NCBI RefSeq assembly: GCF_016863635.1
Contig: NZ_BOPG01000022.1
Coordinates: forward strand, 1 to 64,000
DNA: 64,000 nucleotides
Direction of reading: 5' to 3'
DNA from: Virgisporangium aurantiacum
GTDB lineage: Bacteria > Actinomycetota > Actinomycetes > Mycobacteriales > Micromonosporaceae
Shown piece by piece: positions 34,442 to 43,203 of this stretch (position 1 is its first letter; every line of letters starts with the position of its first letter). Both the position numbers and the translations under genes were made by a program. The notes beneath the pieces were generated by a model that was not told where the DNA came from, did no database searches, and saw nothing but the letters and a program-made list of their open reading frames with translations.

Positions 34442-35044
34442 ATGTCGAAGCGACAGAGTCCAATCCCTCAGGCGGGGGGTGATGACGTGAGACGGTGGAC
34501 GACAGTCCATTTCCCGTTCGACCAGATGATCAGCATCGCGGGCGTTCTCGTCATCGCGCTCATCGCCACGTCGTCCCGCCTCGGCGGTTCTGGCACCGCG
34601 ACGAAGGATCGCGCTGTTCAGGTCCGGCTCGAAGCAGACCAGCGAGATTGGCTTCAGCGGCTTGAGGACCACGCCAGCGGCCTGGGTCTCAGAGGCTACA
34701 CACGATCCAGGATGATCCGAGACGCCGTCGCCGCGTATCTCGCTCCGCTGATCGAGCTGCTGAATCGGGAGGGCAAGCTCGGGAGATCGAGCGACGACCG
34801 GCTCGCGACCGACGACAGCTCCGGCAAGGAATTCGGCGAGTCCATGCGCATCCGGCTCGATCACGATCTGGTCGGGCAACTCGATCGGGTCGAGGCCTAC
34901 GCGCGAGGTCTTGGATACCGACACGTCACGCGGTCCAGCCTCATTCGCGACGCCATCAAGGCCTACGTCACGGGATTCGACAGAGAACTGTCCGCGGATC
35001 TCCTGGGGCGAGCACAGTCGGACTCCGTCGCGGAGTCCAACTAA
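34442..35044 (+). CDS. Membrane-anchored protein with two ribbon-helix-helix-like repeats
   Basis: 200 residues. A short cytosolic or external N-terminus is followed by one hydrophobic segment (MISIAGVLVIALIAT, about residues 29-43). Two related modules follow, near residues 58-110 and 136-185: VQVRLEADQRDWLQRLEDHA...YTRSRMIRDAVAAYL and MRIRLDHDLVGQLDRVEAYA...VTRSSLIRDAIKAYV. Each has a beta-strand-like start and two helices joined by a TRS/IRDA turn, the pattern of Arc/CopG folds. AAAGGAG precedes the ATG at 34442. The gene is visibly lower in GC than its neighbours and is followed by a small gene after 48 bp. The fold assignment is inference from the pattern. Confidence 0.75.
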   Translation: MSKRQSPIPQAGGDDVRRWTTVHFPFDQMISIAGVLVIALIATSSRLGGSGTATKDRAVQVRLEADQRDWLQRLEDHASGLGLRGYTRSRMIRDAVAAYLAPLIELLNREGKLGRSSDDRLATDDSSGKEFGESMRIRLDHDLVGQLDRVEAYARGLGYRHVTRSSLIRDAIKAYVTGFDRELSADLLGRAQSDSVAESN

Positions 35045-35092
35045 AAACGTCGGGCTCCATTCAGAGAGCCCCTCCCTTCACCTGGAGGGAAA

Positions 35093-35374
35093 TTGTCCGA
35101 GTTATCAACGAACCGCCCCGAACAGGGACGTTTCAGTGAGGAGAGCTCGACAGGAAACGTGTCAGATAACAGGAGCCCGGAGGCCACGAGCCGCCACCAG
35201 CAAGAGGATCGGCGGGCGAGATTCGACAACGCGATTCACGCCGCCGACGCGAGCGGACAAGCACGAGGAGCGGAAGCCGCGCGAGACTTCAGCACCGGGG
35301 TCATGCGCGGATTGGGCGCGCGGGCGGGCCAGGCAATCTGGGATTTCCTGGCGGAACGCCTCCGCGACTCGTGA
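35093..35374 (+). CDS. Small hydrophilic protein of unknown function
   Basis: 93 residues from a TTG start with GGAGGGAAA just upstream. It is rich in Ser, Arg, Glu and Ala; the C-terminal ~45 residues (RARFDNAIHAADASGQARGAEAARDFSTGVMRGLGARAGQAIWDFLAERLRDS) could form an amphipathic helix pair. I do not recognise it. It follows the RHH-like gene in an apparent two-gene operon and shares that gene's lower GC content. Confidence 0.6.
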   Translation: MSELSTNRPEQGRFSEESSTGNVSDNRSPEATSRHQQEDRRARFDNAIHAADASGQARGAEAARDFSTGVMRGLGARAGQAIWDFLAERLRDS

Positions 35375-35394
35375 CATAGATTCAAAGCAATCCC

Positions 35395-35436
35395 CGCGAC
35401 GGTGTTCGCACCATCCGGCACGCGAACACCGTTGCG
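35395..35436. terminator. Terminator-like hairpin between convergent units
   Basis: 15-bp stem (CGCGACGGTGTTCGC at 35395-35409; complementary arm 35422-35436 with one G-U pair) and a 12-nt loop. It follows the 93-residue gene and precedes the 3' end of the convergent TauE/SafE gene. Confidence 0.75.
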
Positions 35437-35470
35437 GCGTGGTATCCATCGCCGGCGCTCCGACGGAACC

Positions 35471-36244
35471 TCAGAACGCGCGCACCAACAGCACCACGCC
35501 CACCACCACCGCGAAGCAGACGATGATCCAGCGCAGCACGTCACTCCGCAACCGCCGCGCCAACCGGGCGCCGCTGTACCCGCCCGCGATCGTCGACGGG
35601 GCGACGATCGCCACCGCCAGCCAGTCCACGGGGCCGAACAGCGCGAACACCACCACCGTGGTGAGGCCGACCGTCGTGGAGATGACGTTCTTCAGCGCGC
35701 TGATCCGGGCCATCGTCGACGCGATGACCAGGCCCAGCCCGGCCACCATCATCACGCCCATCGCCGCACCGAAGTAGCCGCCGTAGACGCTCACGGCACC
35801 GGCCATCGCGTGCAGGGCGATCCGGCGGCGTTTCGGCGACAGGTCCTGGGGGTGGCCGACCACCGCGCGCAGGCGGTCCTGGAAGGCCAGGATCACGGCG
35901 GCGCCCAACACCAGGAACGGCACCACGAAGTCGAACGCGCGGGCGGGGGCGAGCAGCAGCAGCGCGCACCCGGTGCCGGCGCCCGCGATCACCACCGGGA
36001 TCAGCTCCCACACCGCGCTGCGCCGGTCGCCCACCAGCTCGGCCAGGTCCTTGCGGGTGCCGTAGACGCTCGCCGCGTAACCGGGCACCACCGACAGCGA
36101 GTTGGTGACGTTCGCGCTCACCGGGGACAGGCCAGTGGCGATCAGCGCCGGGAACGTGATCAGGGAGCCGCCGCCGGCGAAGCCGTTGACGATGCCGGCT
36201 CCGATGCCGGCGACGATGAGCAGGGCGACTTCGGTGGGTTCCAT
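35471..36244 (-). CDS. TauE/SafE-family (sulfite exporter-like) membrane protein
   Basis: 257 residues with about eight hydrophobic helices and the two-repeat layout of the family. The N-terminal LLIVAGIGAGIVNGFAGGGSLITFPALIATGLSPVSANVTNS and C-terminal VAPSTIAGGYSGARLARRL are family signatures. It likely exports a sulfur-containing or other organic anion; the substrate is not predictable. No ribosome-binding site is seen, but TAATCT lies 9 nt before the ATG, which suggests a near-leaderless mRNA. Confidence 0.9.
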   Translation of the reverse strand: MEPTEVALLIVAGIGAGIVNGFAGGGSLITFPALIATGLSPVSANVTNSLSVVPGYAASVYGTRKDLAELVGDRRSAVWELIPVVIAGAGTGCALLLLAPARAFDFVVPFLVLGAAVILAFQDRLRAVVGHPQDLSPKRRRIALHAMAGAVSVYGGYFGAAMGVMMVAGLGLVIASTMARISALKNVISTTVGLTTVVVFALFGPVDWLAVAIVAPSTIAGGYSGARLARRLRSDVLRWIIVCFAVVVGVVLLVRAF

Positions 36245-36361
36245 TGCCCGCCGAGATTAGTCGGCCACGCGACAGACGTCGCCGTGAACCGGGTCGCGGC
36301 CGGGTGCATCACACCCATCGACATCGAACCCGATGATGAGATGACCCGGAAGGACAATCCG

Positions 36362-37000
36362 ATGCGCGTTACAGCACTGGCGGTCGCCGCCGCACTGACC
36401 CTGATGGTGGCGACCGGCTGCACCGACAAGCCCAGGCACCAGGACGGGACGGCCGCACCGGCGGGCTCCCCCTCGGCGTCCACCGAAGGCACGCCGCCCA
36501 CCGAAAGCGCCCCCACCGAAGCGAGCACGACGCCCACCGGCACCCCGACGAACGTCGGCGCCAACACACCGGCCAAGTGCCAGACCAACCAGCTCACCGG
36601 CGACATCGAGCAGTACGCACCGCCGGGCCAGGCCGGGTCGAGCTACCAGGCCCGGGTGAAGCTGACCAACACCGGCAACCGCTGCACGCTGGCCGGCTAC
36701 ATCACCCTCCAACTGCTCGCGAACAACGAACCGCGCGAGACCAAGGTGACGCGGTCCGACGGCGCCGTCGAGACGGTGACGCTCAACCGGGGCGACAGCG
36801 CCTGGGCGCTCATCGTCTGGACGTTCCGTCCGAACGCCGACGAGGCCGACACGCAGCCGCTGTGCGGTCCGCGGGCGACCGCCGCGCTCGTCACCCCGCC
36901 CGGTGCTTCCGGTTCGATCCGGATCGCCGAGGAGTTCGGCGTGGTCTGCGCGCACGGCGAGATCGTCACCCGCCCGGTGAGCGCAACCCGCCCGTCCTAA
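36362..37000 (+). CDS. DUF4232-type lipoprotein
   Basis: 212 residues. The leader MRVTALAVAAALTLMVATGC has a lipobox (VATGC) and is followed by a ~50-residue Pro/Thr/Ser-rich spacer that would cross the cell wall. The C-terminal domain (YQARVKLTNTGNRCTLAGYITLQL... VTLNRGDSAWALIVWTF) has the DUF4232 beta-sandwich pattern with Cys residues likely forming disulfides. GGAAGGA precedes the ATG at 36362. Its last 4 bp overlap the convergent kinase gene. Function is unknown. Confidence 0.85.
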   Translation: MRVTALAVAAALTLMVATGCTDKPRHQDGTAAPAGSPSASTEGTPPTESAPTEASTTPTGTPTNVGANTPAKCQTNQLTGDIEQYAPPGQAGSSYQARVKLTNTGNRCTLAGYITLQLLANNEPRETKVTRSDGAVETVTLNRGDSAWALIVWTFRPNADEADTQPLCGPRATAALVTPPGASGSIRIAEEFGVVCAHGEIVTRPVSATRPS

Positions 37001-38274
37001 CGGATTCGCAGCCGGCTCAGCAGCCGGTCGGTGCGGTCGACGGCACCGATCTGCTTGATCTGGACGTAGACGCCCGGCAGCAGCACCTCGCTGTAGGACA
37101 CGTCACCGCCGGCGCAGCGCGTCCACCGGAAGACACGGGCCTCGCCCGATCGGCGCTCGGGCTGTTGGACACACCCCCGGTGGTCCGGCAGCGCGGGCGC
37201 CGTCCCCGTTGCCGGCAGCAGGCCGGCGAACAGGCCCGGCGTGCGGCTGGCCGGATCGTCCCATGTGGACAGATCCGGCCCCACGAGCACCGCCGGCTGC
37301 TGTCCCGGCGGTAGGCGCAGAACGGCGGGCTCCCAGCCCGCGTCCCGGAATTCCTTTGCCCAGGCGGCCGGGACCGCGACCGACACCCGGCCCGACGCGT
37401 CGGCCACGCGGGTGAGGCCGGCGTCGGGGCCGGCCGCGGCCGCGGCCGGAACCAGCGCGGCGGCCGCGGCCATCGCCAGCACGGCCGCCGCGCGAAGGAT
37501 GCGGCGCCCACGCGGCTTACTGTCCATTGTGGACGCGAGTGAGGTCGCAAATGCGTCGGCGGACGGAAACCGGTCGGCGGGACGGGGTTTGAGCGCCTTC
37601 GCGACGACCGCGTCGACCGCGGGCCGCACCGACGTGCGGACGCCGGCCTTCGCCGGCGGCGCGCCGGTGAGCATGTGGTACAGCAGCGCGCCGATCGCGT
37701 AGACGTCGGCCCGCACGTCGATGCCACCGCCCGGCACCGCCTGTTCCGGCGCCATGTAACCGGGCGACCCGGCCACCACCGTGAACCCGGACGCGTGCGC
37801 GATCGCCTTGGCCAGGCCGAGATCGGCGATGAGGGTGCCGCCGTCCTCGTCCAACAGGATGTTCGACGGCTTCAGGTCCCGGTGGATGACGCCCGCCGCG
37901 TGCAGGGTCGCGACCCCGCGGGCAATCTCGACCGCGATGCGCACCGCGTCCCCGGTCGGGAGCCGGCCGTTCCTCAGCTTCTCGGCGAGCGTCCCGCCGG
38001 ACGCGTACGTCATCACGAAGTACGGCCGCCCGTCGGGCAGTTCGCCGACGTCGAAGACCCGCACCAGCCGGTCGGAATCGGCGCGCCGCATGACCTGCGC
38101 CTCCTGCGTGAACCGGCTGCGCACGTCGGCATGATCCGACCAGTTCTCCGCGAGCACCTTGACGGCGACGAGCGAGTCGAGCGCATCATCGTCGGCGAGC
38201 CACACGGTGGCGAACGCACCCGAGCCGAGGCGCTCGCGGATGCGGTATCGACCGATGACACTGGGGACCGGCAT
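36997..38274 (-). CDS. Transmembrane Ser/Thr protein kinase (PknB-like)
   Basis: 425 residues. Kinase domain ~8-255: glycine loop LGSGAFATVW, AVKVL lysine, catalytic HRDLKPSNILLD, metal-binding DLG in place of DFG, and activation-segment GSPGYMAPEQ. One membrane helix (ILRAAAVLAMAAAAALVPAAAAA, ~262-284) leads to a ~140-residue external domain without PASTA repeats (AWAKEFRDAGWEPAVLRLPP... GGDVSYSEVLLPGVYVQIKQIG). No ribosome-binding site precedes the ATG, which is only 11 bp from the start of the divergent sigma-factor gene. It probably phosphorylates a partner in that pathway (inference). Confidence 0.93.
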   Translation of the reverse strand: MPVPSVIGRYRIRERLGSGAFATVWLADDDALDSLVAVKVLAENWSDHADVRSRFTQEAQVMRRADSDRLVRVFDVGELPDGRPYFVMTYASGGTLAEKLRNGRLPTGDAVRIAVEIARGVATLHAAGVIHRDLKPSNILLDEDGGTLIADLGLAKAIAHASGFTVVAGSPGYMAPEQAVPGGGIDVRADVYAIGALLYHMLTGAPPAKAGVRTSVRPAVDAVVAKALKPRPADRFPSADAFATSLASTMDSKPRGRRILRAAAVLAMAAAAALVPAAAAAGPDAGLTRVADASGRVSVAVPAAWAKEFRDAGWEPAVLRLPPGQQPAVLVGPDLSTWDDPASRTPGLFAGLLPATGTAPALPDHRGCVQQPERRSGEARVFRWTRCAGGDVSYSEVLLPGVYVQIKQIGAVDRTDRLLSRLRIR

Positions 38275-38285
38275 GCTTAGGCATT

Positions 38286-38834
38286 ATGGGGGCTGACGAT
38301 CTGGTGGAAGACCTGGCCCGTCGAGCGGCGGCCGGCGACAAGGCGGCCCTCGACGACCTGTTGGGCCGGGTACGCCCGACGGTGCTGCGACACTGCCAGC
38401 GCCTGTTACCGTGCCGGGAGGACGCCGAGGAGGCGTGCCAGGACGCGTTGCTGCAGGTGGCACGCACGATCGGCAGGTTCGAGGGCCGGTCGCGCTTCAC
38501 GACGTGGCTGCACGTGGTGGTCGCGAACTGCGCCCGGCAGACCTATCGTTCGCTGAAGCGTCGCTCCCTGGAGCGTTCCGCGTCGTCCGTTCCGGTCGAT
38601 ATCGTGGACCCGCGGACGACCAGCGTCATCGCCGGTTCCCGGCTCGACCTGCTCGACGCCCTGGAGCGGCTGGAGGCCCACCGCCCCGAGCTGGTGACAC
38701 CATTGGTGCTGCGGGACATCTGCCAACTCGACTACGACGAGATCGCCGTGCAGGTGGGCGTGCCGGTCGGCACGGTGAAGAGCCGGATCCATCACGCGCG
38801 GGCCCACGTGCGGCGGTCGTTGTCGTCTCTATAA
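38286..38834 (+). CDS. ECF-family RNA polymerase sigma factor
   Basis: 182 residues. Region 2 lies at ~30-105 (LPCREDAEEACQDALLQVARTIGRFEGRSRFTTWLHVVVANCARQTYRSLKRR) and region 4 at ~120-180 (LDALERLEAHRPELVTPLVLRDICQLDYDEIAVQVGVPVGTVKSRIHHARAHVRRSL). Its ATG is 11 bp from the divergent kinase start, with no room for a leader or a ribosome-binding site; an internal GTG at 38304 is an alternative start. The stop codon overlaps the -10 box of rnpB. No anti-sigma gene is adjacent; the kinase may supply control. Confidence 0.88.
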   Translation: MGADDLVEDLARRAAAGDKAALDDLLGRVRPTVLRHCQRLLPCREDAEEACQDALLQVARTIGRFEGRSRFTTWLHVVVANCARQTYRSLKRRSLERSASSVPVDIVDPRTTSVIAGSRLDLLDALERLEAHRPELVTPLVLRDICQLDYDEIAVQVGVPVGTVKSRIHHARAHVRRSLSSL

Positions 38835-38835
38835 T
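38830..38835 (+). promoter_or_regulatory. rnpB -10 box
   Basis: A perfect TATAAT overlaps the TAA stop of the sigma-factor gene and is about 11 nt upstream of the first base of the RNase P RNA stem. No convincing -35 hexamer is visible at 17 nt. Confidence 0.7.
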
Positions 38836-38846
38836 GGCGCTGCGAT

Positions 38847-39241
<395 letters not shown>

Positions 39242-39311
39242 GTCGCCCATTCCGTGGGACAGCGCCGGCCGTGGCCGGCTGTGGGAGCATGGTCGAGGAG
39301 GTGAACCGCCG

Positions 39312-39869
39312 ATGAGTGTCGCCGTGCTGGATCCGCACCCGGGGCCGTGGACCGAGGCCGAGTATTTCGCGCTCGGCGAGACGCCCAACCGGATCGAACT
39401 CTTCGACGGGAGTCTGGTCGTGAGCCCCGCGCCGAGCAAGCGGCACCAGCGGCTGTCCATGGTCCTCGCGTACACGCTCGACCGGGCCGCCGAGGCGGCC
39501 GGCTTCCTGGCGTTCGAGGCGGTCAACGTGCGGCTCGGCGCCGATCGGATCGTCATCCCCGATCTGGTGGTGGCCGACACCGACACCGAGGGAACGTTCA
39601 TCGAGGCGGCCGAGGTCGTCCTCGTCGGCGAGATCGTGTCACCGGGCAACGCCGGAAACGACCGGCTGTTGAAGATGCAGCTCTACGCCGCCGCGAAGAT
39701 CGAGTGGTACCTGCTCGTCGAACCGGGCCAGACCGGCGTGGCGACGCTGCGGCTGCTGCGCCTCGACGGTGACCACTACGTCGAGCACGTCACCGTCGGG
39801 GCCGGCGAGACGCTGGCGGTCGAGTCACCGTTCGCCTTCCGGGTCAACGTCGACGAACTTCCGTCCTGA
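39312..39869 (+). CDS. Uma2-family (DUF820) predicted endonuclease, copy 1
   Basis: 185 residues. The PD-(D/E)XK-like Uma2 pattern is visible: EAEYFALGETPNRIELFDGSLVVSPAPSKRHQRL, RIVIPDLVVADTD (catalytic Asp region), VVLVGEIVSPGNAGNDRLLKMQLYAAAKIEWYLLVEP (Glu and Lys). The ATG at 39312 has GGAGG 8 nt upstream; a longer in-frame reading enters rnpB and is rejected. It begins 70 nt after the rnpB 3' end. A clear paralogue is at 60150, next to a tRNA. The cellular role of Uma2 proteins is unknown; they are abundant in cyanobacteria and some actinobacteria. Confidence 0.88.
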   Translation: MSVAVLDPHPGPWTEAEYFALGETPNRIELFDGSLVVSPAPSKRHQRLSMVLAYTLDRAAEAAGFLAFEAVNVRLGADRIVIPDLVVADTDTEGTFIEAAEVVLVGEIVSPGNAGNDRLLKMQLYAAAKIEWYLLVEPGQTGVATLRLLRLDGDHYVEHVTVGAGETLAVESPFAFRVNVDELPS

Positions 39870-39876
39870 CATCCTG

Positions 39877-41067
39877 CTAACTCAGGAAGAACGTCTCGTT
39901 GATCGACCGCACCGACACCGCCCCATCGGGCCACATGTCCACTGTGGAGATTCCCGCCGGGTCGAGGTGGCAACGGAACAGGAACTCGTCGCCCGCGGCG
40001 AGGGCGTCGCGCAGGATCAGTTTCAGTGGGGACACGTGGCTCACCACCGCCACCACGCCCGTGCCGTGACCGGAGCGCAGTCGCGCGATCGCGGAGGATA
40101 CCCGTTCGGCCACCGCCGTCAGCGATTCGCCGCCGGGTGGGGACACGGCCGTCGATCCCAGCCAGGTCTCGAGCTCGGCCGGCCAGCGCTCGCGGACCTC
40201 GCGGAACGTCAGGCCCTCCCAGTCGCCGAAGTCGCATTCGATCAGGTCGGCGTCGACGATCACCGGGGCGCGGGCGGGACCGGCCACCAGTTCGGCGGTG
40301 CGGACGCAGCGTTCCAGCGGGGAGGTCACCACCGCCGCCAGCGACACGCCGGCCAACCGTGCCGCGACGGCGGACGCCTGGGCCAGGCCGCGCTCGGTCA
40401 GGGGGACGTCGCCGCGGCCGGAGTAGCGGCGTTCGGCGGTGAAAGCGGTCTCGCCGTGGCGGATCAGGATCAGCCGTAGCGGCGCCGCCGACCGAGGTTC
40501 CCAGGAGGACGGGGGACGCGGGCGGGAGTGCGCGGCGGCCTCCGCGGCCACCTTCCGGGCCGCCCGGCGTCCAGGAGATTCGGGACCGGCGAGCGGCGGC
40601 CGCGGCAACTCCGCCTCGCGATCGGCGGCAGCGGCCGGACCGCCCGGAGCGGCCCGCACGATGCCAGCCGCCGCGTCCATGGCCTGGTTCGCCAGCGCGT
40701 CGGCGCGTTTGTTGCGTTCGCGGGGGATCCACTGGAACGTCACCGACGTGAACTTGTTGACGTGATCGGCGGCCCGCGCCGCGAGCGCGCGCAGCCCGGG
40801 GTTCTTGATCTGCCAGCGGCCGGACATCTGCTCGACGACCAGCTGCGAGTCCATCCGCACGTCGACCCGGGTGGCACCCAGCTCGAGCGCCGCCTCCAGG
40901 CCGGCGATCAGCCCGCCGTACTCGGCGACGTTGTTGGTGGCGGTGCCGATCGCCGCGGACCGCTCCGCCAGAACCGAGCCATCAGCAACAGACAGGACCA
41001 CCGCGCCGTACCCGGCCGGCCCGGGGTTGCCCCGGGACCCGCCGTCGGCCTCGACGATCACGTGCAA
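39877..41067 (-). CDS. Bifunctional RNase H / histidine phosphatase
   Basis: 396 residues. The N-terminal ~130 residues are RNase HI-like: EADGGSRGNPGPAGYGAVV, NNVAEYGGLIAGLEAAL, RMDSQLVVEQM, ERNKRADALANQAMD, with the D-E-D-D acids. After a Pro/Ala linker, residues ~200-390 are a histidine phosphatase (LILIRHGETAFTAERRYSGRGDVPLTERGL, GGESLTAVAERV, VVSHVSPLK). The architecture matches Mycobacterium tuberculosis Rv2228c, which has RNase H and alpha-ribazole phosphatase activities. The start is TTG 41067 or GTG 41061; no ribosome-binding site decides. It is 3 bp after the zinc-ribbon gene. Confidence 0.92.
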   Translation of the reverse strand: MHVIVEADGGSRGNPGPAGYGAVVLSVADGSVLAERSAAIGTATNNVAEYGGLIAGLEAALELGATRVDVRMDSQLVVEQMSGRWQIKNPGLRALAARAADHVNKFTSVTFQWIPRERNKRADALANQAMDAAAGIVRAAPGGPAAAADREAELPRPPLAGPESPGRRAARKVAAEAAAHSRPRPPSSWEPRSAAPLRLILIRHGETAFTAERRYSGRGDVPLTERGLAQASAVAARLAGVSLAAVVTSPLERCVRTAELVAGPARAPVIVDADLIECDFGDWEGLTFREVRERWPAELETWLGSTAVSPPGGESLTAVAERVSSAIARLRSGHGTGVVAVVSHVSPLKLILRDALAAGDEFLFRCHLDPAGISTVDMWPDGAVSVRSINETFFLS

Positions 41068-41070
41068 GGG

Positions 41071-41808
41071 CTACAGCCCCGATTCCGCGGTGCGCACCAG
41101 GATGCGGCGGCAGTCGTCGCACCGCACGACGTCGTCGGGAGCGGCGGCGCGGATGCGGGTCTTCTCGCTGCCGCTCAGCTCCAGGCGGCAGCCCTCGCAG
41201 CGACCGGCCCGCAGCAGCGCGGCGCCCATTCCGGTGTTCTCGCGGACCTGCTCGTAGAGCTTGACCAGGTCGACGGGCAGATCGGAGACTAGCGGCGCCC
41301 GGCCGGACCGGCGGAACTCCTCGTCCCTCGTGATGCCGGCGAGCAGTTCCTCGCGGCGGCGCTCGACCTCGCCGAGCGTGGTGCGCGACGACGTGAGGCG
41401 GCCGTCGATCTCGGCGAGAACGGTCTCGGCCTCCTCCTTCTTCTCCATCAGCTCGAGTTCGGCGTCCTCCAGGTCGCGCTGGCGCCGGGCGAGCGTCTCG
41501 AGTTCGTGTTGCAGCGCCTCGAGCTGCTTGGCCGGGCCGGTGCCGGCGTCGAGGCGGGCCTTGTCGCGGTCGGCGCGGGTGCGGACCTGCTCGACGTCGC
41601 GCTCGATGCGGTCGATGTCGCGGTCGAGGTCGTCGACGGCCACCTGGGCGCTGGCCCGCTCGTCAGCCAGCCCCTGCACCTCCTTGCCCAGCCGCTCCAC
41701 CTCGGCGTTCTCGGGCATGGTGCGCCGCTTGTGGGCGAGCTGGGCCAGCCCCGTGTCGAGGGCCTGCAGGTCGAGCAGCCGCCGTTGGGCCTCGGGATCG
41801 GCCTTCAC
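41071..41808 (-). CDS. Coiled-coil zinc-ribbon protein (DUF164/C4-type)
   Basis: 245 residues. Residues ~15-165 are a long heptad-rich coiled coil (KADPEAQRRLLDLQALDTGLAQLAHKRR...). The C-terminus holds a four-cysteine zinc ribbon (CEGC ... CDDC) and contains LPVDLVKLYEQVRENTGMGAALLRAGRCEGCRLELS, diagnostic for the family. The GTG at 41808 has AAGGAGG 4 nt upstream and overlaps the Nif3 stop, which indicates translational coupling. It corresponds to Rv2229c in the conserved Rv2228c-Rv2230c block. Probably nucleic-acid or ribosome related; not proven. Confidence 0.92.
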   Translation of the reverse strand: MKADPEAQRRLLDLQALDTGLAQLAHKRRTMPENAEVERLGKEVQGLADERASAQVAVDDLDRDIDRIERDVEQVRTRADRDKARLDAGTGPAKQLEALQHELETLARRQRDLEDAELELMEKKEEAETVLAEIDGRLTSSRTTLGEVERRREELLAGITRDEEFRRSGRAPLVSDLPVDLVKLYEQVRENTGMGAALLRAGRCEGCRLELSGSEKTRIRAAAPDDVVRCDDCRRILVRTAESGL

Positions 41809-42617
41809 CGGACCTCCTTGGGAGAAGAGCAATGCATCGTCCACGGGTCGGTGTCGATGTCAGAGACGACAGTACGCACCGGCAGGGCACCGGAAACCTC
41901 GGCGGCGACAAGATCGAGCCACGGTCGCTCGGTGGCCCAGTGCGCGGCGTCGAGCAGCACCGGCCCGCCGTTCGAGACGAACTCACTGGCCGGGTGGTGG
42001 CGCAGGTCCGACGTCAGATAGGCGTCGGCCGCCATGGCGTCCCCCAGGAACGGGTCACCGGAACCGCCGCAGACCGCGACCGTCTCGATCATGCGGTCCG
42101 CGTCCCCTGAGCCCCTGACCCCCCACGCGGTCGGCGGCAGCGCGCGGGCCGCGACCTCGACGAGCGCCGCCGCCGTCAGCTTCGACGGCAACGTCCCGAT
42201 GCGGCCGGTGCCCATGTCGGAAGAGACAGCAGAAGGACGCAGCGGCCGAAGGTCACGCAGCCCCAGCGCAAGGGCAAGAGCATCGGAGACGCCCGGAGCG
42301 GCCACGTCGGCGTTGGTGTGGGCGGTGAACAGGCCGATGCCGGCGCGGATCAGCCGGTGCACGATGCGGCCCTTGTACGTGGTGGGTGCGAGCGTCGACA
42401 CCCCGCGCAGCAGCAGCGGGTGATGCGCGACGATCAGCTGCGCGCCGACCGACACCGCCTCCTCGACCGTCTCCGGCACGCAGTCGACCACGAACAGCAC
42501 CGTGTCGACCTCGGCGTCGAAAGAACCGAGCACCAGGCCCACCCGGTCCCAGGATTCGGCCCAGGCCGGCGGGTACCGGTCGTCGAGAAACGCGACGACG
42601 TCGGCGAGGATTGTCAC
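41805..42617 (-). CDS. Nif3-like dinuclear metal-centre protein
   Basis: 270 residues. Motifs AESWDRVGLVLG, LIVAHHPLLLRGVSTL (metal-binding His pair), GLFTAHTNADVA and DAYLTSDLRHHPASEF...LLDAAHWATERP are those of the NIF3/DUF34 family. Proposed to be a metal-dependent hydrolase, possibly GTP cyclohydrolase-like; the physiological role is open. It is the first gene of the three-gene RNase H operon. The GTG start has TAGCCT ending 7 nt upstream, so the operon mRNA is probably leaderless. Confidence 0.92.
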   Translation of the reverse strand: MTILADVVAFLDDRYPPAWAESWDRVGLVLGSFDAEVDTVLFVVDCVPETVEEAVSVGAQLIVAHHPLLLRGVSTLAPTTYKGRIVHRLIRAGIGLFTAHTNADVAAPGVSDALALALGLRDLRPLRPSAVSSDMGTGRIGTLPSKLTAAALVEVAARALPPTAWGVRGSGDADRMIETVAVCGGSGDPFLGDAMAADAYLTSDLRHHPASEFVSNGGPVLLDAAHWATERPWLDLVAAEVSGALPVRTVVSDIDTDPWTMHCSSPKEVR

Positions 42618-42624
42618 GGCGGCG

Positions 42625-42630
42625 AGGCTA
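42625..42630 (-). promoter_or_regulatory. Predicted -10 box, leaderless Nif3 operon
   Basis: TAGCCT on the minus strand, 7 nt from the GTG start at 42617; no ribosome-binding site is present. Confidence 0.6.
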
Positions 42631-43203
42631 CCAGTGATCGGCGTTCTCGGACCGCCACGCCCGCTGCTTCACCGCGTCGACGGCGATCCGCCACGGGAAA
42701 TCGTCCACAAAGGACTCTCCCGTGCCGGGCGCGAACGACGGAAGCTCGAACAGCACGGTGACGCCCCACTCGCGGAGCAGGTCGACGCTGCGCGGGAACG
42801 CCGGATGGCGCGCCATCGCCTCGTTCGTGAACGGCATCGCGACGATCGGCAGCCCGTTGCCGACCGCCTCGACGATCAGCCCGAGCGCCAGCGTGTCGGC
42901 GATGCCGGCGGCCCACTTGTTGATGGTGTTGACGGTGGCCGGCGCCACCAGGATCGCGTCGGGCCCGGGCAGGACGTCGAGGTCGCCCGGATACTTGTAG
43001 CGGTGCCGCACCGGGTGCCCGGTCAGCGCGGCGAGCGCGGGGACGTCGATCCACTTGAGCCCGTCGGGGCTCGCCACCACGCAGACCTCCCAGCCGTCCG
43101 CGAGGGCCAGCCGGACGCCGTCGGCAGCGCTGCGCGCGACGGGTGAACCACAAACAACGATGTACAGCACCAGCTTCCGCGTATCGCCCGCGGCAGCCGT
43201 CAT
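42628..43203 (-). CDS. Flavoprotein (PPC decarboxylase/UbiX-like fold)
   Basis: 191 residues. The flavoprotein fold is recognisable from LVLYIVVCGSPVARSAADGVRLALADGWEVCVVASPDG, DAILVAPATVNTINKWAAGIADTLALGLI and GLPIVAMPFTNEAMARHPAF. The first matches the FMN-binding loop of PPC-decarboxylase-like proteins, though the usual catalytic His is not obvious. The ATG at 43203 overlaps the XRE regulator stop (ATGA), so the two are coupled. Such XRE/flavoprotein pairs recur in actinomycetes; the flavoprotein may sense redox or a ligand for the regulator (inference). Confidence 0.85.
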   Translation of the reverse strand: MTAAAGDTRKLVLYIVVCGSPVARSAADGVRLALADGWEVCVVASPDGLKWIDVPALAALTGHPVRHRYKYPGDLDVLPGPDAILVAPATVNTINKWAAGIADTLALGLIVEAVGNGLPIVAMPFTNEAMARHPAFPRSVDLLREWGVTVLFELPSFAPGTGESFVDDFPWRIAVDAVKQRAWRSENADHW

